Shown here piece by piece: positions 34,393 to 43,503 of a stretch of DNA of 64,000 nucleotides (the first letter of the stretch is position 1; each line of letters opens with the position of its first letter). Source of the DNA: Firmicutes bacterium UBA5201 (GTDB lineage: Bacteria > Bacillota > Clostridia > Peptostreptococcales > Acidaminobacteraceae); assembly GCA_002412775.1 (NCBI GenBank), contig DHVT01000026.1, positions 62,001-126,000 on the forward strand. The letters run 5' to 3'. The notes below the pieces were generated by a model. That model was not told where the DNA came from and did no database searches. It saw only the letters and a list, made by a program, of their open reading frames with translations. The position numbers and the translations under genes are program-made.

Positions 34393-35355
34393 TCAACCTC
34401 CATTGACTTGATTCATAGGTTCTCCATTCAGGTACATTCTAACGTTTTCTACTGCGGTTTCCAGCAATCTTTTTCTGGATTCATGGGGAGCCCAGGCTAT
34501 ATGTGGGGTGACGTTGCAATTGTCCAGGTCGAAAAGTGGATTGTGTTCCGCTGGCGGCTCCTTGGCGAGGACATCAAGACCCGCTGCATAGATTTTTCCG
34601 GATTTGAGTCCTTCCAGTAAAGCGGCTTCATCGATCAAAGGTCCTCTAGAGGTGTTGATGATGATGACTCCGGTTTTCATCTTGGTAATGGCATCCGCAT
34701 CTATGATGCCCCTTGTCTCAGGTGTCAAAGGGCAATGAAGGCTGATCACATCCGATTCCCTAACCAAAGTCTCAAAAGAAACGAATTTCAACATTGGTGT
34801 TTCCAGCGACCTGTCCGGTCTTGGTGTGAAAACGATAACCCTCATGCCAAAGGCATTTGCGATTTTTGCCGTTTCCATGCCGATACGGCCCGCGCCTATG
34901 ATGCCCATCACTTTTTCAGAAAGCTCGATCAAAGGCTTTTCCCAGTAGCAAAAGTCCTCTCTCCTGTTCCACTTGCCCTCTTTCACAGATTGGGCGTGTA
35001 GTGGGATATGATGGCAGATCTCAAGCAGGTGGGCAAATACGAATTGTGCCACAGCTTGAGTGCCATAAGTGGGCACGTTTGTCACAACGATACCATGTTT
35101 TCTCGCCTCATCCACATCTACGATATTGTAACCAGTCGCTAATACGCCGATATATTTGAGTTTGGGCAATTGCTCAAACTGCTCCTTTTTAAAAGGAATC
35201 TTATTGATCAAAATGAGATCTGCATCTTTGGATCTCTCGATGACTTCGTCTCTGGAAGTCCGGTCATGGACCGTCACATCACCGAGTGCCTCCAGGCTGC
35301 TCCATGACAAATCTCCCGGATTAAGTGCAAATCCATCCAAAACCACTATTTTCAT
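34393..35355 (-). CDS. D-2-hydroxyacid dehydrogenase (hydroxypyruvate/glycerate reductase type)
   Basis: A 320-residue NAD-dependent dehydrogenase with substrate lobe, Rossmann fold (GIIGAGRIGMETAKIA), catalytic Arg in INTSRGPLID and the His in PHIAWAPHE. Next to a glycerate kinase, reduction of hydroxypyruvate (or oxidation of D-glycerate) is the natural proposal. The stop lies 8 bp past the end of the kinase gene and the ALDH start 2 bp away, so these form one tightly packed transcript. Confidence 0.87.
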   Translation of the reverse strand: MKIVVLDGFALNPGDLSWSSLEALGDVTVHDRTSRDEVIERSKDADLILINKIPFKKEQFEQLPKLKYIGVLATGYNIVDVDEARKHGIVVTNVPTYGTQAVAQFVFAHLLEICHHIPLHAQSVKEGKWNRREDFCYWEKPLIELSEKVMGIIGAGRIGMETAKIANAFGMRVIVFTPRPDRSLETPMLKFVSFETLVRESDVISLHCPLTPETRGIIDADAITKMKTGVIIINTSRGPLIDEAALLEGLKSGKIYAAGLDVLAKEPPAEHNPLFDLDNCNVTPHIAWAPHESRKRLLETAVENVRMYLNGEPMNQVNGG

Positions 35356-35363
35356 CAGTCAAC

Positions 35364-36518
35364 CTACTTTCTTTTCTGATCTATTTCCATCCAATCTATA
35401 AGTCTTTCAATGGCCGAATTCAAATAGTCCCATTTGTTGTCCAATATTTTTGAATAAGGGACCGTTCCTTTTGAAGCCTCAAAAATAACGTTGAACGGTG
35501 TCTCCATCTCAATAGGGAGGGAATTGTGCCCAACAAAGGCAATGACTTTCGGACATTTTCTATGAATATTGTTAATATGGTAATTCTTGACCGCATTTGC
35601 GACGCCATAAGGGACTTTCCCATAAGAGGACTGTTCATCCAACTTACCTTCTCCAGTGATGACATAATCCACATCTTCAACCAATTTGTCGAAATGAACC
35701 GCTTCCAAAACAGTGTCCAGTCCAGATTGAAGACTTGCACCTAGGAACACATGCAGCCCTCCGGCCAACCCACCTGCCGCTCCGCTGCCGGGCACCAAGT
35801 TGAGGTCGATTCCTTCCCGCTTGAAAATTATGGTGTTGAACTTTTCATGGGCTTCTTCAAATTGTCCACCAAGCTCTCCGACAATCCCCTTTTGAGTGCC
35901 ATATACTCGAGTGGCACCTTGTGGTCCTGTGAGTGGATTTTGAACATCGCAGAGTACTTTGATGACGACGTCTTTGAGTCTTGGGTCCAAATTTGAATCG
36001 TCATAACGATCCACTTTGAAAACGGAGTCTCCACGTGGCGGCAAAATATTGCCGAGAGCATCATAAAATTCCACTCCCAAGGCTTGGGCCATACCGATTC
36101 CAACATCATTGGTCGCACTACCGCCCACACCGATTATGATTTCATTGACCCCTTCGTCGAGTGCCGCCTTGATCATTTCACCGGTGCCAAAAGTTGTCGC
36201 ACGACATGGGTCGAGCTCATCGTTAGCAAGTCTCAAGAGCCCCGAGGCTTGAGCCATTTCAATATAAGCGGTATTTTCTTTTATGCCTATGATCGCATCG
36301 ATTTCCCTCAAGAAAGGATCTTTGACTTTCACATTTCGCGCAGAACCTCCCGTTGCCTGTAAAAGCGCTTCCACAGTACCTTCTCCACCATCTGCGACAG
36401 TGAGGTTGGTGATCTCCGCATCAGTGAATCTTTCTTTGATTGCCTGCTCAAGTGCCGCATTGACTTCAAACGAGGTAAAAGTTCCTTTAAATGTATCCGA
36501 GACAACAATAGCTTTCAT
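35364..36518 (-). CDS. Glycerate kinase (GlxK/GarK family)
   Basis: A 384-residue enzyme of the bacterial class II glycerate kinase family. SDTFKGTFTSFEVNAALEQA opens the protein, with VADGGEGTVEALL, IIGVGGSATNDVGIGMAQ and GSGAAGGLAGGLH further on, all family hallmarks. It phosphorylates D-glycerate with ATP, giving 2- or 3-phosphoglycerate and feeding lower glycolysis. It is the first gene of the three-gene set; GGAGGTTTGATCT precedes the ATG. Confidence 0.92.
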   Translation of the reverse strand: MKAIVVSDTFKGTFTSFEVNAALEQAIKERFTDAEITNLTVADGGEGTVEALLQATGGSARNVKVKDPFLREIDAIIGIKENTAYIEMAQASGLLRLANDELDPCRATTFGTGEMIKAALDEGVNEIIIGVGGSATNDVGIGMAQALGVEFYDALGNILPPRGDSVFKVDRYDDSNLDPRLKDVVIKVLCDVQNPLTGPQGATRVYGTQKGIVGELGGQFEEAHEKFNTIIFKREGIDLNLVPGSGAAGGLAGGLHVFLGASLQSGLDTVLEAVHFDKLVEDVDYVITGEGKLDEQSSYGKVPYGVANAVKNYHINNIHRKCPKVIAFVGHNSLPIEMETPFNVIFEASKGTVPYSKILDNKWDYLNSAIERLIDWMEIDQKRK

Positions 36519-36547
36519 AGATCAAACCTCCACCCATATTTTGAAAA

Positions 36548-36572
36548 AGCAAGGGTCAAAAACACCCTTGCT
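36548..36572 (-). terminator. Terminator of the C39-peptidase cluster
   Basis: A perfect 9-bp stem AGCAAGGGT / ACCCTTGCT, followed on the minus strand by TTTTT. It separates the ligase cluster from the glycerate kinase gene. Confidence 0.8.
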
Positions 36573-36626
36573 CTAATCATACCCGTTTTTCAGGATTTAT
36601 TTAAGTTTTTTACAGATTTAATACAA

Positions 36627-37808
36627 TTAGTTTTCCAGCGGCAACACAACAAGTGCTCTGGAACCTATGCTCTCATAACTTTCAAAAAACTTGGTCACAT
36701 CGTACTCGACATTGCCTCTGAGCGGATCCATCACATTGAATTGATCGCCGTTGATGCCGTTGATCACCACACAGTGGAGATTCAAGAGCGCCCTATATTC
36801 CTCACCCGTAGTGTCCAGTAGCCAGCTGTAATTGAAATTCGGAGGGTTGAGCTCAAGAGTCACCCATATGACCACTGGAACACCTTGTTTCACGTAATCT
36901 ATGATTGCCTCTCGGGAACTTCCCGTCAAGTCCTTGATGGCATGTTCTCCATTGACGGACTTGATATAATCATTGCCCGCTTTGGCTGTCGGTCCTGCAA
37001 ACACATAGAAACCGCTTCCATCCCTCGGATTTCCGGAGAAAGCCTCATCAGGATGTGGACCGAACAACTTGCCATCTTTACGGTAAAATGGTCTCATCGG
37101 TAAAAACTCGTCGGATAGAGTCACTTTGTCGATATCATATCCGTTATAATTCAGTGCGGAAGTCAATGATGTGATCTCACATCCATTGGGAAGTTCAGGT
37201 TTTTGAAGAATCAGTTCCACAGGAACGAAGGCTTCGACAACTTTGATATTGCCTTTCGAGTCTTGTTCATAGTGCTTGACTTGTTCCTCAACCCATTGCT
37301 CAAACTTGATTTCAGTGATCGGTGCTTTCATCTCGAGAATGATCATCTCTTCTGAAGTTTCATAAGGGAATACAGTGGCAAGTTGTCTGACCTCATATGC
37401 ACGTCTGTACTTGAGTGGTTTCGATTTGGCGATTCCATCCGAATTGGTGACCACCTGTTCCATCACTTCTCCGGTAACGGCATTCCTGATTTCAAACGTC
37501 ATGTTCCCAACGCCCCAAGCTTTCAAAGAGTCGATTGCGACGATCTCAATCGTTCCTTCTTTGACTTTACCGGTAATTAGGCCCATCAGTTCATCCACCG
37601 TGCGTTTGACCAAACCGCGATCCACAGTCTCATCCACTTTTTCGATAACTCTTGGATCATCAGGTCTTATGCCGATATCTTCAGGTATGTCACTCTTCAT
37701 CAATCCTATGGAAACAAGTACTCCACTGTTGTATATCATCACTCCCAATAACACGATTAGCAATAAGATCAATATGGGTTTGATTGGGAATTTATTTTGT
37801 CTTCTCAT
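36627..37808 (-). CDS. Membrane-anchored C39-family (papain-like) peptidase
   Basis: A 393-residue protein with an N-terminal membrane anchor (about 9-30) and an external region. The catalytic C-terminal domain (about 200-390) has Cys in NGCEITSLTSAL, His in LHCVVINGI and Asp/Asn in FNVMDPL. This architecture matches C39-like predicted peptidases found in Firmicutes, not the ABC-transporter bacteriocin peptidases. It is the last gene of the ATP-grasp/Mur-ligase/AsnB cluster and could process or crosslink an exported wall peptide; inference only. Confidence 0.82.
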   Translation of the reverse strand: MRRQNKFPIKPILILLLIVLLGVMIYNSGVLVSIGLMKSDIPEDIGIRPDDPRVIEKVDETVDRGLVKRTVDELMGLITGKVKEGTIEIVAIDSLKAWGVGNMTFEIRNAVTGEVMEQVVTNSDGIAKSKPLKYRRAYEVRQLATVFPYETSEEMIILEMKAPITEIKFEQWVEEQVKHYEQDSKGNIKVVEAFVPVELILQKPELPNGCEITSLTSALNYNGYDIDKVTLSDEFLPMRPFYRKDGKLFGPHPDEAFSGNPRDGSGFYVFAGPTAKAGNDYIKSVNGEHAIKDLTGSSREAIIDYVKQGVPVVIWVTLELNPPNFNYSWLLDTTGEEYRALLNLHCVVINGINGDQFNVMDPLRGNVEYDVTKFFESYESIGSRALVVLPLEN

Positions 37809-37817
37809 TATACTCTC

Positions 37818-39677
37818 CTAATTATTATGCAATAAATTTTCGAAATAAACATCATACCATGTCAAAAACACAAATACCGTCCAAATGTATCTTGCATGAT
37901 TCGCCTTGTTCGCAAAATGATCATCCAAGTAAGACATCAGCAGATTCGTGTCGAAGAACTTGTTTGCCGCATCAGAGGTGAATCTGACTTTTATACGATT
38001 GTAGTTGTCCTCATTTCTGAACCAATGTCTGATTGGCACAGGGAATCCCACTTTCGGACGGTTGGCCCATTCTTCAGGCAAAATCTCGCTTGCCGCTTTT
38101 CTCAATGCGTATTTGGTGTCCACCTTATTGACGCGTTGAAGTTTTGGCAGCGACGAGGCGACCTTTATGACTTCTTTGTCCAAAAATGGAACTCTGAGTT
38201 CAAGGGAATGTGCCATGCTCATTTTGTCAGCTTTCAGTAGGATATCACCTGGCAACCAAAGATTCAGATCAATGAATTGCATTTTGGTAAGATCGTCCTG
38301 ATTCTTGACCTCATTGTATACCGGATCTGTGATCGACTTGACGTCCGGTCCGTTTTTATATGGCGGTTTCAGCAACCTTAGGGCTTCACTTTCCTCAAAC
38401 ACTTTTGCCTGACCAATGAATTTTTCCTCAATCGGAGTTGCGGCTTTGATCATGAAATTGCCGATTCTTCCTTCAGGAAGTTTCTGTGCGAATTTTCCCA
38501 AGGATTGTCTGATGCCAAACGGTATTTTCGAATACGTTTCATAAAGTGGGGAGTTCTGATACCATACATATCCCCCAAACAATTCATCCGCGCCTTCTCC
38601 CGAAAGCACCACGGTCACATGCTCACTGGCCAATTCGGCAAGAAAATAAAGTGGCACAACCGAAGGATTGGATTGTGGTTCATCCATGTGATACATGATT
38701 TCCGGCAGAGCATCAAAACACTCATCCGCAGTGATCAATCTCTTGTGGTTTTCTATTCCGAGCTGTTCCGACAAAGCCTCAGCCAAATCGGTCTCGTTGT
38801 ACATGGCCTCATAATCGGCAAACCCGACGGAAAAAGTCTTGTTCGGCTTAAGTAGTGCTGTGATATAACTGGAATCCACCCCACCTGATAAGAAAGCGCC
38901 CACCTTGACATCACTGATTTTGTGATATTCGACAGATGACTTCATCACACTTTTGATTTGTTCCACATTGCTCTTCAAATCATTGGTGTTGATCTCATAG
39001 GTATTGTGCCAATATGGTTTTATTTCAATATTTCCTTCTTTGATGCACATGTAGTGCGCCGGCTTCAGCTTGTAGACACCACTGAAAAAAGTCTCATCCA
39101 ACACGGAATACTGAAAAGTGAGATATGGTTTCAATGCCTTCTCATTAAAGGTTTTAATGAACGAAGGGTGCTTCAGGAACGACTTGATCTCGGAACCGAA
39201 AAGAAATGTTCCGTCTGAAGTGTTCTCAGTATAATATAAAGGTTTGATCCCGAAAAAATCTCTGGCTATGAAAAGTGTCTTTTGCGCCTTGTCCCAAATG
39301 GCAAACGCGAACATTCCCCTCAATTTTCCTAGAATATCCATACCATATGCTTTGTAACCGTTGAGCAAAACCTCACTGTCGGAATGGCTCTTGAAATGAT
39401 ACCCTTGATCCAATAAATCCCTTTTGATTTCCTCAAAATTGTATATTTCACCATTGAATACCATGACATGGCTTTCATCTGCACTGACCATTGGTTGTCG
39501 AGCGTCGTCAGACAAATCAATGATGCTCAGACGCCTGAATCCCAGGGCAACACAATCATCAATATATTGCCCGTCGCTGTCAGGGCCACGATGATGAATC
39601 GCTTCAGTCATATTGCTCAATATGACCTCACTGTCCTGCAATTTGGGATTGTTCGTAAATCCTACAAATCCACACAT
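37818..39677 (-). CDS. asnB: Asparagine synthetase, glutamine-hydrolysing (AsnB family)
   Basis: A 619-residue class II enzyme. Cys2 is the Ntn glutaminase nucleophile (MCGFVGFTNNP). The synthetase domain has the ATP pyrophosphatase loop FLSGGVDSSYIT and GEGADELFGGY. It transfers glutamine amide nitrogen to a carboxylate, classically aspartate. In this cluster it might instead amidate a wall or peptide intermediate, as AsnH-type homologues do after D-Asp ligation; that role is a hypothesis. It sits 9 bp before the peptidase gene and 13 bp after the Mur ligase gene. Confidence 0.88.
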   Translation of the reverse strand: MCGFVGFTNNPKLQDSEVILSNMTEAIHHRGPDSDGQYIDDCVALGFRRLSIIDLSDDARQPMVSADESHVMVFNGEIYNFEEIKRDLLDQGYHFKSHSDSEVLLNGYKAYGMDILGKLRGMFAFAIWDKAQKTLFIARDFFGIKPLYYTENTSDGTFLFGSEIKSFLKHPSFIKTFNEKALKPYLTFQYSVLDETFFSGVYKLKPAHYMCIKEGNIEIKPYWHNTYEINTNDLKSNVEQIKSVMKSSVEYHKISDVKVGAFLSGGVDSSYITALLKPNKTFSVGFADYEAMYNETDLAEALSEQLGIENHKRLITADECFDALPEIMYHMDEPQSNPSVVPLYFLAELASEHVTVVLSGEGADELFGGYVWYQNSPLYETYSKIPFGIRQSLGKFAQKLPEGRIGNFMIKAATPIEEKFIGQAKVFEESEALRLLKPPYKNGPDVKSITDPVYNEVKNQDDLTKMQFIDLNLWLPGDILLKADKMSMAHSLELRVPFLDKEVIKVASSLPKLQRVNKVDTKYALRKAASEILPEEWANRPKVGFPVPIRHWFRNEDNYNRIKVRFTSDAANKFFDTNLLMSYLDDHFANKANHARYIWTVFVFLTWYDVYFENLLHNN

Positions 39678-39690
39678 CCATTAGTCCTCT

Positions 39691-41244
39691 CTATAAAAAA
39701 TCATTTGAAATGCCACAAACTCTTGTGCGCAATGGCTCCAACACCTCTTCCTTGTTGACTCCAGGAATAAGTTCTATCAATTGGTGCAAGGCCACTTCCG
39801 CTCCAAAGTCCATACCTTGGCATCCCGCGAGAAGCACCAAATCATCATGTTCAGCTTTCGAAAGCCCTTCCGCTATTGCCTCGGCGAGCCCATCATGGAG
39901 ATGGACAACCAGTCCCGCATCATTCATGACCTCCAGAAAAACACTGACCTCTTCATCGGTCACAAGGTCTTTTGATGTGGTATGTCGGACGCTCTTGGTG
40001 GCGATTACAACGCTGAATCCCAATATCTTGGACCATTTTGCTATGGTCTCGGCATTTTCTCTGTTGACGATCGGACCTCTGTTGCCTCTGATCGCGTAAA
40101 CCAACTGCAAATTATTGTACTTCATGTAATCCAGTGTGCGAAGCGTCACATCGATATTGCCTGCATTCGCGAAATGGTCGTCGATGATGATGAAATCCCC
40201 TTCATAGATGAATTCAAATCTTCTCTCGACACCCTTGAATTGCTTAAGTCCCTTTTGGATCGCATCCACTTGAGCACCTGATGCAAGTCCGATCGCAACT
40301 GCCGCAAGCGCATTATAAACAGAATGTAGACCCGGCACGGCAAGCTCGACATCAAATTTTATCTCTGGACAATGGATATCACCCACTTTGAACGCTTTTG
40401 CGACTTCAATGGTAAATCGTCCTCTGCCTGTTGTAAGATCGAGATCCTTGCATAAAATATGGCCGGAATGCTCCTTTAATCCATAAGTTATGACTTGCGC
40501 CTTGGTTTCGGTAATCAACGAGGAAGCATATGGACAATCCAGGTTCAGTATGGCTGTACTGCTCTCGCTGACGTTTCTGATCAGACTCGATTTCGCACTG
40601 AAATACTCTTCAAAGGAACCATGCATGTCAATGTGTTCCCTGCTGAGATTGTTGAATGCGACGATGTCATAATCCACACCATAGACGCGATTCAGCTCAA
40701 GCGCCGAAGAGGAGACCTCCATGGTGACGTGTGTCACATCGTTCTCGACCATTTCAGCCAAATACCCCTGCAAATCCAATGATTCAGGGGTGGTTAAATC
40801 TGCCGCTATGTGATGGTCATGATTTTTGATCATGACCGTCCCGATCAGTCCGGTTCTAAGCCCCATCGCCTCGAATATGGAATTCGCCATATAGGATGTG
40901 GTCGTTTTACCATTGGTCGCCGTGATGCCGATCATTTTCATTTTTCTTGACGGGTATCCATAAAAGGCACTTCCCATAGAGGCAAGTGCGATCCTCGAAT
41001 CTTTGACAAGGTACTGGGGAATCTCGACATCCTCCTGAAACTCCTCCACAACAGCTGCTGTCGCACCGTTCCCAATCGCTTGCTTCAGATACTTGTGTCC
41101 ATCGGTCAAATACCCTTTGACGCATACAAAAACATTACCAGGAGCAACCTTTCCGGAATGGTAAGCCACTCCTGAGACTTCCAGTGCCCTGGCGTTTTTT
41201 TGATCTATGATTTCTATGCCATTCATGAGTTCATTGATGTTCAT
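39691..41244 (-). CDS. Divergent MurE-like Mur ligase
   Basis: About 517 residues with the three Mur ligase domains. The P-loop GITATNGKTTTSYM (about 106-119) and the SSSALELNRVYG region are present. The usual MurE C-terminal hallmarks are altered: VDYAHTP is replaced by IDDHFANAG, and no DNPR/DNPA specificity motif is visible (ATKSVRHTTSKD instead). It is therefore probably a paralogue with a changed substrate, not the housekeeping DAP/Lys-adding enzyme. The ATG at 41244 is preferred to TTG 41247. It lies between an ATP-grasp ligase and AsnB. Confidence 0.75.
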   Translation of the reverse strand: MNINELMNGIEIIDQKNARALEVSGVAYHSGKVAPGNVFVCVKGYLTDGHKYLKQAIGNGATAAVVEEFQEDVEIPQYLVKDSRIALASMGSAFYGYPSRKMKMIGITATNGKTTTSYMANSIFEAMGLRTGLIGTVMIKNHDHHIAADLTTPESLDLQGYLAEMVENDVTHVTMEVSSSALELNRVYGVDYDIVAFNNLSREHIDMHGSFEEYFSAKSSLIRNVSESSTAILNLDCPYASSLITETKAQVITYGLKEHSGHILCKDLDLTTGRGRFTIEVAKAFKVGDIHCPEIKFDVELAVPGLHSVYNALAAVAIGLASGAQVDAIQKGLKQFKGVERRFEFIYEGDFIIIDDHFANAGNIDVTLRTLDYMKYNNLQLVYAIRGNRGPIVNRENAETIAKWSKILGFSVVIATKSVRHTTSKDLVTDEEVSVFLEVMNDAGLVVHLHDGLAEAIAEGLSKAEHDDLVLLAGCQGMDFGAEVALHQLIELIPGVNKEEVLEPLRTRVCGISNDFL

Positions 41245-41262
41245 CAATACACACCTTTCTTT

Positions 41263-42447
41263 CTATCGTTTCAACAATTTGCCAGTCGCTTTTTTAATCA
41301 ATATACCCCAAAATGTCAACCCGGGCAGTGGATCGCTGATGCTCCATATGGCAAATGCCTTCGGCTTCAAATAGGATTTCAATACATCACCGAGTTTCAG
41401 CTGTCCAGACCTCAAATAATCCCTGACAGCAAGCACGTCCTCAAAAGCATACCAAAAAACTCGATTCGTATCCACTGTGACCGCTTTTGGCTGAAGTGGA
41501 GAACCGGTGAGTTCACAATAATCTATATAAGGAAAATTGAGACCGACTTTATGAAGCATGCTGTTGAGATTTGTCGTTCTGACATTGATCTCTATCAGAT
41601 AGAACTCTCCTGTCTCAGCATCTTTTTTAAACTCGATTTCCCCGAATCCTTTGTATTGTATGGTTTCCATAAACTTGGAACCGATCTCGTGTAGAATTGG
41701 AACGTTCTTTTGGCTCGTATAGACAGAAGCTCCGAAATTGATCGGATATTGTCTGTACTTTTGACAAGTCGTATAATGCGTCACCCTCGAATTCTGATTC
41801 AAGTAAGCGTCATAGGTATACATATGATCATCAAAACCCGGTATGATCCGCTGTACAATCACTTCGAGATTGGCTTCATTCGCTTTATCAATGGCTGATT
41901 TCAGTTCTTCAGCATTTTTTGCAAGGAAAATCTTCTTTCTGAATTGATTCACAAAGGCAACAGAATCCACCGGCTTGACGATGCAAGGATAATGGATTTC
42001 ACTATTGATTCGATCATAAAAGTCAGCATCTCCGACACGAACCGTCTCGGGTACCAACACACCGTTCTCCTGAGCTATTCTATGGAGGATATCCTTGTTC
42101 ATCAACCGTGTCCAAAGCCCTTTTTCCTGTTGTGAGATCAAATAGTATTCTCTTAGGAGATCCAGATGGGCATCGACAACTTCCACATAGGAATCATGGC
42201 ATGGGTATAAAACAGGTTTGACTTCCTGTTTTTTCGCATAATCGATCAAATAATCGATAAATGCCTCCGTTTGATTTTTATAATGAGGAGTCACATATTT
42301 TTCCAGGCAATATTTCGATTTCGAACCGTAGGCACCTTCTCGGGAATAGTCCATGGCCACTGTCTTTACGCCATTTTCCCCCAAGCATCTCAGTACACTT
42401 AATCCGATATAATAATTCGATCCCAAAATGACAGCTTTGTTTTTCAT
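41263..42447 (-). CDS. ATP-grasp carboxylate-amine ligase
   Basis: A 394-residue ATP-grasp protein. The N-terminal preATP-grasp fold starts VILGSNYYIGLSVLRCLGE, the ATP-binding region contains HYPCIVKPVDS, and the metal-site segment is GEFYLIEINVRTTNLNS. It forms an amide or thioester-type bond through an acylphosphate. It resembles the D-aspartate ligase / carbamoyl-phosphate synthase-like branch, but the acceptor is unknown. First gene of the cluster, followed by Mur-ligase, AsnB and peptidase genes. Confidence 0.83.
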   Translation of the reverse strand: MKNKAVILGSNYYIGLSVLRCLGENGVKTVAMDYSREGAYGSKSKYCLEKYVTPHYKNQTEAFIDYLIDYAKKQEVKPVLYPCHDSYVEVVDAHLDLLREYYLISQQEKGLWTRLMNKDILHRIAQENGVLVPETVRVGDADFYDRINSEIHYPCIVKPVDSVAFVNQFRKKIFLAKNAEELKSAIDKANEANLEVIVQRIIPGFDDHMYTYDAYLNQNSRVTHYTTCQKYRQYPINFGASVYTSQKNVPILHEIGSKFMETIQYKGFGEIEFKKDAETGEFYLIEINVRTTNLNSMLHKVGLNFPYIDYCELTGSPLQPKAVTVDTNRVFWYAFEDVLAVRDYLRSGQLKLGDVLKSYLKPKAFAIWSISDPLPGLTFWGILIKKATGKLLKR

Positions 42448-42573
42448 GGTTTTCCTTTCGACACTTGTAAAATCTATATGTATATATTGTCATAGACCTG
42501 TAGGGTTTGCAAGACTTTTATCTGTTATACCATCCGATTTAATGCTAAAATAATATTGAAAGAAGGTGATATT

Positions 42574-43440
42574 ATGAATCACAATCCGCTGGCGATGTTT
42601 CAAACACAGCATGAGGACGGGTCTGTCACTTGTACCCTTTGTCCCCACTATTGTCATCTTAAAGAATCGGAACTCGGAAAATGCCGAACGCGATACAATG
42701 AGGGTGGAAAACTGGTCATAAACAATTACGGGAAAGTCGTATCCTACGCCTATGATCCGATTGAAAAAAAACCACTCAACCGCTTTTATCCCGGGCACAC
42801 CATTTTTTCAATAGGCACATCCGGATGCAACTTTGATTGTGATTTCTGCCAGAATCACACTTTGGTCCATTTTGAAGGCTCCACACCTTCGATATCCGAT
42901 GAGACTATTCTGAGGATGGCACAGGATCAAGGTTCTATCGGCATAGCATACACTTATAACGAGCCTACGGTCTGGTATGAGTATGTCTACGATCTGTCCA
43001 TGAAGTCGCATGCATTAGGTCTGAAGAATGTGTTGGTGACAAACGGTTTCATCAACCAGGCGCCTCTCGAAAAACTTCTGCCTTATATCGATGCGATGAA
43101 TATTGATTTGAAGGCCTTTTCAGAAAGTTATTATAGTGAAATCTGTAGTGGCCATCTAAAGCCGGTACTGAAAACCATAGAAATCGCAGCAAAGCACACC
43201 CATGTGGAAATCACAACACTTCTGATCGATGGACTCAATACCGGTGATGATGAACTTCATGCACTTTGCGGCAGTGTTGCAAACATCGATCCTGAAATAC
43301 CGATCCACTTGAGCCGCTATTTCCCGGCACATAGAATGAACATCCCTAGAACCAGAATTGAAACCATGGTAAGGGCAAAACACATCGCTGAAAAGTACTT
43401 GAAATATGTCTATGTCGGCAATTGTTTCATTGACGAGTAA
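42574..43440 (+). CDS. amrS: AmmeMemoRadiSam-type radical SAM protein (AmrS-like)
   Basis: About 288 residues. An N-terminal Cys motif (TCTLCPHYCHL, then GKC) precedes the radical SAM cluster CNFDCDFC (GCNFDCDFCQNH). NEPTVWYEYVYDL follows, typical of this pyruvate formate-lyase-activating-enzyme-like family. These proteins bind a 4Fe-4S cluster and cleave S-adenosylmethionine. The physiological substrate is not settled, and the partner AMMECR1/MEMO genes are not adjacent here. The ATG at 42574 has AAGGTGAT at optimal distance; the TTG at 42556 does not. Confidence 0.85.
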   Translation: MNHNPLAMFQTQHEDGSVTCTLCPHYCHLKESELGKCRTRYNEGGKLVINNYGKVVSYAYDPIEKKPLNRFYPGHTIFSIGTSGCNFDCDFCQNHTLVHFEGSTPSISDETILRMAQDQGSIGIAYTYNEPTVWYEYVYDLSMKSHALGLKNVLVTNGFINQAPLEKLLPYIDAMNIDLKAFSESYYSEICSGHLKPVLKTIEIAAKHTHVEITTLLIDGLNTGDDELHALCGSVANIDPEIPIHLSRYFPAHRMNIPRTRIETMVRAKHIAEKYLKYVYVGNCFIDE

Positions 43441-43448
43441 GGAAAACA

Positions 43449-43492
43449 AAACCCCGGAAATCGCATCCACTGGAAGCAATAATCCGGGGTTT
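43449..43492. terminator. Bidirectional terminator between radical SAM and PFK genes
   Basis: A perfect 10-bp stem AAACCCCGGA / TCCGGGGTTT encloses a 24-nt loop between convergent genes. Confidence 0.75.
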
Positions 43493-43503
43493 AATCATTG
43501 GAT

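Noticed and set aside
42574..43440. Pyruvate formate-lyase activating enzyme
   Set aside because: The CxxCxxxC layout before the radical SAM cluster and overall length fit the AmrS group; no pflB is adjacent.
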